Origin: Coleophoma eucalyptorum
Taxonomy: Eukaryota; Ascomycota; Leotiomycetes; Helotiales; Dermateaceae
NCBI GenBank assembly: GCA_026120035.1
Contig: JALRME010000002.1
Location: 1,240,001 to 1,304,000 of the forward strand
Length of the DNA: 64,000 nt
Direction of reading: 5' to 3'
Part shown: piece by piece, positions 56,033-64,000 of the stretch
Layout: each line of letters opens with the position of its first letter
How positions within the stretch are numbered: the stretch's first letter is position 1
Made by a program: the position numbers and the translations under genes
Notes under the pieces: model-generated
What the model was told of the DNA's origin: nothing
What the model saw: the letters and a program-made list of their open reading frames with translations, nothing else
Databases searched by the model: none

Positions 56033-58379
56033 ATGGAGACCGAATCCGTTCTTCATCAGCAATTACCCTCTGCATACCGTACACTTCAACCACAAGCTGC
56101 TCAAGCCATTCAGCATGGTCAGGTACACCTAGCACATACTACTCTTGCCTCTCAACACGGCGGCCTTGAGCTCAGCCTTGACGACAGCGATAATGTCTTT
56201 CACGAGCTCCACCGTCTCCAGGAGAATGGTCATGGCTTCCATACCCCAAATGCTTTCGACCATACCCAGAGACACCGTCTTCATGTTCCGGATGGTGACA
56301 ATCCCCATACTCCACAGCAGCACAATGCTCAATTCAATGTTATGAACTCTGGGCCCCTGCAGCATAACTCAATAGGACGACTGCAGCAAGACGATGATAT
56401 ATTTCGAACACCGGAGGGTGCAGATCAAAAGAGCAATGGGCATGCGACCGGAAAGATTGTTATTGATCCGCCAGATCTTGCAGAATGGCGCCAGAGACTG
56501 TTCAACGTTGATGAAATGATCACGCTTAGTGAGGAGGAGCAAGTTCCGCAGCAAGAAAATTACTGATCTAGGACTGACATTGTGCAGATATGAAACATAT
56601 TTCCCACATGTAGATAATGTCTACTCCCACCGATCGACTCAACGCTATAAACGAAAGCCTTTCGTATCACATTACTGGGACTGTCGATTGAAAGGACGTC
56701 CACCGGGAACGCCAAAATCAGACGACCCCAATAAGAAGAAACGGAAGCGAACTGCCCGTGAACGAGATCTTTGCGATGTCAAGATTAAGATTACAGAATA
56801 CTTTCCCGGTGCTATGCTACGACCTGACTTTGTGCCGGAGCATGGCGATAATTATGGACAGCGTTCAGATGTGTTATCACCTCCAAATCAAGGGAACAAT
56901 TTCTTTGCACCAGGACAACCTGGCGGCCATCAAATCCAAGACCAGCAACATAATTTTGGTATCATGATGAGCAACACAGTACCGCAAGGCCATCCTGGAG
57001 CTACAGGTCAAAGATATTATACAATCCAGCGAGTCAATGGCAATGGTGGCAATGGAAAAGGAGATGGTGTTGCTGGTCCACACAAGCACACACTTGCCGA
57101 AAGTGATCGTGTTAAAAAAAATAGTGTGCAGCGCTTTCTCATGAAGAAGGATAAAGAGGAGAAGAAGACACAAGTAAGTGCCATTCATATTTGTTTGTCG
57201 TACCTTTGTCATTGCTTGCCCTATCAGCTTTCGGAGTTGGCTCCATGGCCACAACATTTAAGTGCGGCCCGTGCCCTCCGATATGATGGGGTATTCGATA
57301 TCAATCATATCAATTCCTCAGAAGGACGCTTTTGCCATAACCTTTTCGCAGAACTGGCCCACCGGTCCACCCTCTGGATACAAGTGATATTTATTTGCCG
57401 CTGGTTATCAAATATAGAGTATCATTCTCAAATGGAACTGACATAAACCTTCCACAGAAGACATACCACAAAAAGGCCAGTGGCAATGCACTTGTAACGG
57501 TCAGAAAGCATTCGAAGGATGTCGACCTGAAGCTCTTCGGCAGCTGCTTTTGGTACGTAGTCTTCCAAATCGCCATGTAAGCCAAGGCTGATAATTCTTC
57601 TTGCAGCCCCTTTGTCCAGCGTGTTTGGATTGCGATCGAATTCAAAGGACTTTCATACCAATACGTCGAGGTTGACCCCTACAAAAAGCCGCAGGCCCTG
57701 CTTGAAGTCAATCCACGAGGCTTGGTTCCCGGTATCCGCCATGGGGATTGGGGTTGTGGTGAGAGTACAGTTTTGATGGAATATGTGAGTTATAGTATCC
57801 TGCAGTGATATTCATGTCTGACAGTCTTTCCAGCTTGAAGACCTTGGTATGGGTCCGCCATTATTACCTCAAGGCAATCCGCAGCTCAGAGCAACCTGTA
57901 GGCTCTGGAGTGATCATGTATTTCATCCCATGCTAAATCTTTATAATCACATAACTTACTATTTCTAGATCAACCGGAAGATCACACCTGCTTTCTACCA
58001 TTTGTTACAGGCTCAGGACTTCAACAAGCAAGCGGAGAATACGAAGAAACTACAAGACGAGATTAAGAAGATTGTTGATGCTAGTGATCCACAAGGACCT
58101 TTCTTTCTCGGACCACAAATTTCCTTCGTGGATGTCCAATTTGCTCCTTGGATGCTTCGATGCAAAAGGGTTTTAAAACACTACCGAGGTTGGCAAGATC
58201 CTATTCCAGGTAGCCGGTGGGGGCGATGGATTGAAGCAATCGAGAACAATGAGCACGTCAAGAATACCACCAGTCTTGATGAGCTGTACATTGATAGTTA
58301 TGAACGATATGCCCAGAACCGCCCTGACACGTCTGAGCTTGCAGAAGCTGTCAATGGAGGATACTACAATTTGCCTTGA
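56033..58379 (+). CDS. Omega-like glutathione transferase with long N-terminal putative DNA-binding region
   Basis: Best model: 56033..56550, 56588..57173, 57458..57552, 57607..57784, 57834..57917 and 57969..58379, 623 residues. Residues 1-165 are His/Gln-rich. A conserved-looking block follows: YFPHVDNVYSHRSTQRYKRK, HYWDCRLKGRPPGTPKSDD and a KKKRKR nuclear signal (about 176-227), with an AT-hook-like GRP core, then DLCDVKIKITEYFPGAML. From about 395 comes GST: LFGSCFCPFVQRVWIAIEFK (CPF, Cys400), NPRGLVPGIRHGDWG, ESTVLMEYLEDLG, and an all-helical C-domain with FFLGPQISFVDVQFAPWMLR. The Cys in CPF is the omega-class catalytic residue. The first junction has no GT-AG solution in phase; a GC-AG intron of 37 nt is used and is doubtful. 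Confidence 0.78.
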
Positions 58380-59117
58380 ATTTGGGATTGGGGACTTGGT
58401 ACAACAGAACATGTCCATATATACCAGAATCCTGCGAACCTATTGCGATGGTCCGGATTCGTTTTCGTTACCTGTAGGGTTGGGGTTGTGGAATTGTTAC
58501 TTATATACCTATCTAACTCTATAGAATGTCTTTTATGAATCGAAGATGGATGAAACAAAGTTTACTGTATGCTTCATAGTAGTTAGGGGTGCAATTCCAG
58601 TAGCGCAGCCAGATACCAACCCTAAGAAGCAATCGCCTAGGCAGGATGTTTGCAAATTTTCAAAGATGCGACTCAGAGGTACCTAAATCTTATCATATAA
58701 CTCGTTTTGGACTCCATCACTTCTGTTGCATATCGCATCTACACAGCCTTTGCAAGATACGCCCAAGGCAGGAGCCGGGGAATCTTGGGTTTAAGTCATC
58801 AAAATTTTTGGAGTGAATGTCTACATAGCTAGGGGGGCGGATTCATATGTGATCATTAACGGGACTTTGCTCATGGTGGTTGGGAACAGCCATCCGGGTG
58901 TGTTCTTGTGCTGCAGGCATGAGAGAGATAGAAATTGGGTTCCGGCGAAAACATGACTCGGGTTTTGGTTCCTCGTCTAAATTGCTAAGAGTTAAGCGAC
59001 GAGGTTCTGTCAGGGTAAATCGTCAGTCATTATTATTATTACACGAGATACTGAAGATTCGCACTTCTCCCAACCTTATCACTGAACGCCGTGCTATTCC
59101 CCCTGTAATTTCACGCC
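58380..59117. other. Intergenic region between converging genes
   Basis: 738 bp between the GST-fusion stop and the acetate kinase stop; no gene or repeat recognised. Confidence 0.5.
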
Positions 59118-60431
59118 TCATCCGAATAACTTCTCATCCATGGCGCAGTGCCTCGCCATCTCAAATTGTTCATTCGTTTGGCAGACCAACGTCCTGTGCC
59201 TCGCTTCCTTCTTCCCTACCTCCTGAACTACCCCCTCGATCTTCTTCCCGTTCAACGTCTCATCAACCTCAAAACCTAAACACCCCACCTCGCTCACAAC
59301 CGTCTCACGCAACTGCTCACTCTTTTCTCCAATCCCGCCCGCAAACACTAAGGCATCTACCTGCCCATGTAGGGTTACGTAATAACTACCGACATAGTTA
59401 CAGATGCGATCCACCAAGATATCAAAGGCAAGCTTGTTCGTGGGATTGCTGTTTGCTGTCTTGGTGATTTCGCCGAAGTTTGTTGTTCCTGTCAGCGCTT
59501 TCCAGCCACTTTCCTTGTTCAAAATTTCTTCGGCGCGGGAGATGTGCAGCTCTTTTGTCGAGGAAGGAGAAAGCTTTCCAACGTTTGTGGCGTAGTGGAA
59601 GACTAAACTTGGGAGATGTCAGTTCTTTCTCTTCTTATTTAGTCGAGTTGGGAAGTTTTACCTAGGATCTAAACTGCCTGATCTTGTGGCGCCGGGTAAT
59701 CCAGCCAAAGGCGTCAGTCCCATAGACGTATCTAGAGACTTGCCATTCTTGACTGCACAGGCACTAGCACCACTTCCCAAATGTAAGATGATCAAACTTG
59801 TCTCCCTTTCTTCCTTGCCCAGGTACTTTGCAACTTCTCTGGTGATGAATGAATATGAGATTCCATGGAACCCGTATTTCCGCAGCTTGTTCTTCTTTGC
59901 AATCTCCAAGTCAATGGGATATGTATAGATGTGTTTGGGTAACGTCTGGTGGAATTGACTGTCAAAGACGGCAACATTGCGGGTGTGGGGAACCTCGGCA
60001 ATACAAGATTTAATGATCTCCAGTGCGGAGGCATTGTGCAAAGGAGCAAGATCAGTCAGTGCTTCCAGGTGATGATACGTCTCTCTGGTAATGATTTGGG
60101 GTGCGGTATAATTCCCACCATGTACGACGCGATGGCAGGTAATGGCTATGTCCTCCTTCTTCTTGATAACATCAAGCTCCTGGTCATCGGCCAGATGTTC
60201 AAGCATGAATTTGAAGGCGTCGTTTTGATTCTTGATCTCCTTGCTCTTGACTTCCTCATCCTTGCTGACGGTCTTGTCCCCGCGCACATATTTCAGTTGC
60301 GCGGGAGGGGAGGTCAACCCACTGACTTGGATCTCGGCCAGCTGTTCTGGTGAGTTGCCCAGCTCGGCGCTGTAAACGGAGATCTTGACGGAGCTGGAGC
60401 CAGCATTGATGGAGAGGATGACCTTGGCCAT
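59118..60431 (-). CDS. ackA: Acetate kinase
   Basis: Exons 60431..59662 and 59607..59118 give 419 residues, the normal length. Family motifs in order: ILSINAGSSSVK (N-terminal phosphate-binding loop, Asn9), TCHRVVHGGNY, VAVFDSQFHQTLP (catalytic Asp), RKYGFHGISY, ILHLGSGASACAVKNGKSLD, TSMGLTPLAGLPGATRSGS, and VFAGGIGEKSEQLR near the C-terminus. The enzyme interconverts acetyl phosphate plus ADP with acetate plus ATP, in the cytosol. In ascomycetes it works with phosphoketolase, whose gene lies head to head 1 kb away. The intron splits an Ser codon in DPSLVFHY. No targeting peptide is evident. Confidence 0.95.
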
Positions 60432-61454
60432 AGTGAAGGGACGGATGTTTCTACCGCGGCTTTGCAGGTCGTGGCGGTGAGGAGACCAGAAGTTGCGATC
60501 GATCAGGAGTTTGGGACTGCATGATCTTGCAGTGAAGTAGTGAGCCAAAGCTGGAGACTCAATGGTATGACGTTTGCTTGGGATGTATGCGAGCGCTGCT
60601 TATTACCCCGCGCTAGCAGGGAAGGGTGGCTTATCGGCACGATACGAGCTGCAGACCCTTTGTGCTGCTTCGCTTTCCCCTCGATCAGCTCACTTTTTGT
60701 GGCATGCTTTTGCACGGGGACGGGGACGGGCCTTCGATGGCATCCGGTATTCGTCCTCTCTACTCGCCGACGCCGAAGTGCATGGCCAATTCCCAGCAAA
60801 TTGAAGTCAATGGAAGCCAATGGACCTCAGCCTCCTGGCTTCCAACACCAGAGCGAGCGGTAGCCGGTGCCTGGGTTTTGCAGGGAACGTCATAGTCTAG
60901 GCCCTTTCGGAGAGCTCCTGCTTCCCAGACGACACTGGTGGGGAACGTGTTTGGTCGCAACAGGTGTTGGAGGCAAAACACCATCGAGATCGGTGCCATT
61001 CTACCACTCATCATGGCTCTTCCCACCAATATGATCCATTGCTTGCACGGCTCAATCCGTCGTGACGCAGCAACAGTTTCTCTTGCCTCTGTCGGAAGGT
61101 CAAAGTAGCTCAAGCTATCAGCTCAGCCCATGCGGCCACGCTTGGAACGGGTGGAGGGGTAGACGAGGCTACCATTCCACCACTTCCCTCTCAGCAGGGA
61201 ATGCACCAAGCTTACTGTGAATTCACGTTCCGATTCTCTTGGATTCTCGTAACTACAAAAGCCTCTGCTGCGTTCTGGAGTCCACCTTCTTCAATTTCTT
61301 CAATTGTCTTCTTACTCTCTTACTGCTATTCTGAACCTTTCTGCTCGCCTGTGTACGACGCGGTACGGCAGCCATCGTACTTGCAAAAGCACTTACATCA
61401 TAGCACGGCCCACTAACCACAAATCCATCACATCATCATCAAAAAAATCCCATC
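60432..61454. promoter_or_regulatory. Shared divergent promoter of acetate kinase and phosphoketolase
   Basis: A 1-kb region between head-to-head genes of one pathway. SYGGRG sites, the CreA carbon-repressor consensus, include GCGGGG (reverse, at about 60606), GTGGGG (about 60936) and GTGGAG (about 61151). ACGGGG is tandemly repeated nearly three times at 60714-60730. A C/A-rich leader precedes the phosphoketolase ATG. Such short sites are common, so regulation is only suggested. Confidence 0.5.
60714..60730 (+). repeat. Tandem ACGGGG repeat
   Basis: ACGGGGACGGGGACGGG: nearly three copies of a 6-bp G-rich unit near the middle of the shared promoter. Confidence 0.85.
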
Positions 61455-64000
61455 ATGCCTGGAGAAGTGCTTGATCGTCCGAACCCCCAGGCTCTGCCTT
61501 CTCTGATTCCAGATGACATTCTTGATCTTTCTGTCAAGCTGGAGAAGCTTCAGATTCCTGACAATGACTTGAAGGGCCTCGAGGAGTTTCGCAGAGCTAG
61601 CAATTATATTGCTGCTGGTAAGTTCTGCACCATTGAAGGGTGTCTAGCCAAGGCAAACACTTTGTTCTCGCAGTCACAGCTCTCTTGAGGATGGTTTTCA
61701 ATTTTATTTACTAACTTCACCATAGCGATGATTTTCCTAAGCGACAATGCTCTGCTGGAAAGAGATCTCACATTTGACGACATCAAGCCAAGGTAAACAC
61801 TTCCATTCCTTGACGTACGCCAAAGTTAACCATCTTCAGATTATTAGGACACTGGGGAACATGTCCTGGATTGACTCTTGTTTACGCGCATCTCAATTAC
61901 TTGCAACGCAAAAATGATGCCGAAATCATATATGTAGTCGGTCCTGGTCACGGGGCCCCTGCTATTTTGGCTTCACTCTGGCTGGAAGGAAGTCTGGAAC
62001 GATTCTATCCTCAATACAAGAACACCAAGGAAGGGCTCCACAACTTGATTACTGGCTTTAGCACTCCTCGTGGCTTCCCCAGTCATATCAACGCAGAAAC
62101 ACCTGGTGCAATTCACGAAGGTGGTGAGCTTGGATATGCTCTTTCTGTTGCCTTCGGTGCTGTTATGGACAAACCTGATTTGGTTGTTGCGTGCATTGTT
62201 GGTGATGGAGAGGCTGAAAGCGGACCCACTGCCACGTAAGTTGGAAATTGTTGATATAACGAATCACTAGCTAACAAATTTAGTGCTTGGGTATGTTCAA
62301 GAAATCCATATCTCTAGTGCTTTAGCACCATGAGATTTTCGTTGAGGCCAATTCAGGCTTGCCAAATGTAGATTACTAACAAACCTTCTAGCACGCAGCA
62401 AAATACATCGATCCTGCCGAGTCGGGTGCAGTCATTCCCATCGTTCACGTAAATGGATTCAAAATTTCTGAGCGCACTATCTACGGATGTATGGATGACA
62501 AAGAGATGGTTGCACTATTCACAGGATATGGATATCAATGTCGCTTTGTTGAAGATCTGGATGATATTGTAAGTTATTCTTGACGAGCTACTACTAAGCG
62601 ACGTGCTGATTTGCCAAGGATCGCGATCTCGCTACCAGCATGCAATGGGCTCTCGATGAGATTCGCAAGATTCAAAAGGCCGCAAGGTCTGGAAAGCCTA
62701 TCATGAAGCCTCGCTGGCCAGTTCTGATCATGCGTACACCCAAAGGATGGAGTGGGCCAAAGATCGTAGACGGAGAGTTTGTCGAGGGTAGCTTCCACGC
62801 GCATCAAGTGCCTCTAATGGCCGCAAAGACAAACAAAGGCCAATTGGCAGACTTGCAGAAATGGCTTCTCTCGTACGGTCCCGCTCAATTGTTCACCGAG
62901 ACTGGCGACGTGACAGACTCAATCAAAAGTGTCATCCCAATCGAGACGCACAACAGACTTGGTCAGCGCGCTGAGACATACAAGAACCATGAGGTTTTGA
63001 ATGTGCCAGACTGGAAGAAGTTCGGAGTTGAAAAGGGAACTGAGTTCAGCTGCATGAAGGCTATTGGAGAACTTCTTGACCAAGCTTTGGTAGACAATCC
63101 AAAATCGCTCAGAATATTCTCTCCTGGTAAGTAGTATATGAATTTGCTTCGAGTATTTCTAACCGTCAATAGATGAGCTCGTCAGTAACAAACTTGATGC
63201 CGTATTCAACCATACCGGAAGAGATTTCCAGTGGGATGAGTTCTCACACGCTAAGGGAGGTAGAGTCATTGAGATACTTAGTGAACACACATGTCAGGGG
63301 TTCCTTCAGGGTAGGTTTACGACCCTATGAAGGTGCGCCGTACTGATTCAGTTTAGGATACACTCTGACTGGTCGTACTGGTATCTTCCCCAGCTACGAG
63401 TCTTTCTTAGGTATTATCCATACTATGATGGTGCAGTACAGCAAATTCAACAAAATGGCACGTGAGACTACGTGGAGAAGCGATATCTCCAGTATCAACT
63501 ACATTGAGACCAGTACTTGGACCCGACAGGAACACAACGGTTTCTCTCATCAAAACCCATCATTCATTGGTGCTGTCCTCAAATTGAAGGCCTCGGCCGC
63601 TCGCGTCTATCTTCCTCCTGATGCTGTAAGTTGTCCCCGACGCCCTACTTGCATTCGTACTGACCTGACTAGAATACATTCCTCTCCACCATTGCGCACT
63701 GTTTACGCTCTAAAAACTACGTGAATCTGATGGTTGGGTCGAAGCAACCACAACCCGTCTTCCTCTCCGTCGATGAAGCAGAGAAACATTGTCAAGCGGG
63801 TGCCAGCATTTGGAAGTTTGCCAGTACCGATGACGGGCTTAATCCAGATGTCGTCCTCGTCGGCATTGGATCGGAACTAATGTTCGAAGTCGTGGTCGCT
63901 GCCTCGATCTTGCGGAGGAATTGCCCTGAGCTCCGGGTCCGAGTTGTCAACGTCACAGATCTTATGATCTTGGAGGCCGAGACACTCCACCCTCACTCTC
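61455..64000 (+). CDS. xfp: D-xylulose-5-phosphate/D-fructose-6-phosphate phosphoketolase, partial at right edge
   Basis: Nine exons are visible (61455..61617, 61726..61792, 61840..62235, 62284..62290, 62392..62568, 62619..63126, 63173..63310, 63357..63625, 63673..edge), about 680 residues of a usual ~800. The phases all agree. Motifs: RLLGHWGTCPGLTLVYAHLN, IYVVGPGHGAPA, ETPGAIHEGGELGYALSVAF, the thiamine-diphosphate motif IVGDGEAESGPTATAWHAAK, VHVNGFKISERTIYG, and the Pyr-domain GFLQGYTLTGRTGIFPSYE and WRSDISSINYIETSTWTRQE. The enzyme cleaves xylulose-5-P or fructose-6-P with phosphate to acetyl-P plus glyceraldehyde-3-P or erythrose-4-P. Exon 4 is only 7 nt (completes Thr, Ala-Trp). The C-terminal domain lies beyond the edge. 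Confidence 0.96.

Overview
This is nuclear DNA of a filamentous ascomycete (Pezizomycotina). Genes carry many short introns (mostly 45-110 nt) with GTANGT-like donors, CTAAC/CTGAC branch sites and YAG acceptors. The gene set is fungal: class II hydrophobin, Ish1/Msc1 repeat protein, DUF7707 and DUF7918 proteins, the DASH subunit Duo1, Tvp18 and Aim21. Leotiomycetes is my best guess from general resemblance, but no marker here proves it. All gene models were built by hand by joining exons whose reading phases agree, so lengths are predictions.

0-6.2 kb: first exon of coatomer beta (minus, runs off the left edge), mago nashi, GID4/Vid24, a UPF0132 membrane protein, and a converging AAA ATPase. 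6.2-9.4 kb: gene-poor, with a possible decayed gene. 9.4-22.8 kb: class II hydrophobin, alpha/beta hydrolase with an Asp nucleophile, a mitochondrial-type low-complexity protein, an eight-repeat Ish1/Msc1 protein, a two-TM kelch protein, a gene desert, and a DUF7707 GPI-type protein.

24.7-42.1 kb: MFS transporter, IMPACT/UPF0029 protein, secreted beta-lactamase-like serine hydrolase, DUF7918 protein, a possible decayed gene, NTF2, TVP18 and the actin-associated protein Aim21. 42.4-45.7 kb: acid trehalase (GH65).

45.9-52.8 kb is a compact block of chromosome-cycle genes: MCM10 and RNase H2 subunit B diverge from a promoter carrying four MBF/E2F-like ACGCGW sites within 46 bp; Duo1 converges on RNase H2B and diverges from an SP/TP-rich likely CDK substrate. 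53.3-58.4 kb: a SurE-TTL fusion (Pby1 type, with a GC-AG intron) and an omega-like glutathione transferase fused to a long N-terminal region with a conserved-looking basic, AT-hook-like segment. 59.1 kb to the right edge: acetate kinase and phosphoketolase diverge from a shared 1-kb promoter. Together they make acetyl phosphate from xylulose-5-P or fructose-6-P and convert it to acetate plus ATP.

No tRNA, rRNA, CRISPR array or intact transposon was seen. The items I consider most worth following up are the GST fusion protein, the MBF-site cluster between mcm10 and rnh202, and the phosphoketolase/acetate kinase pair.
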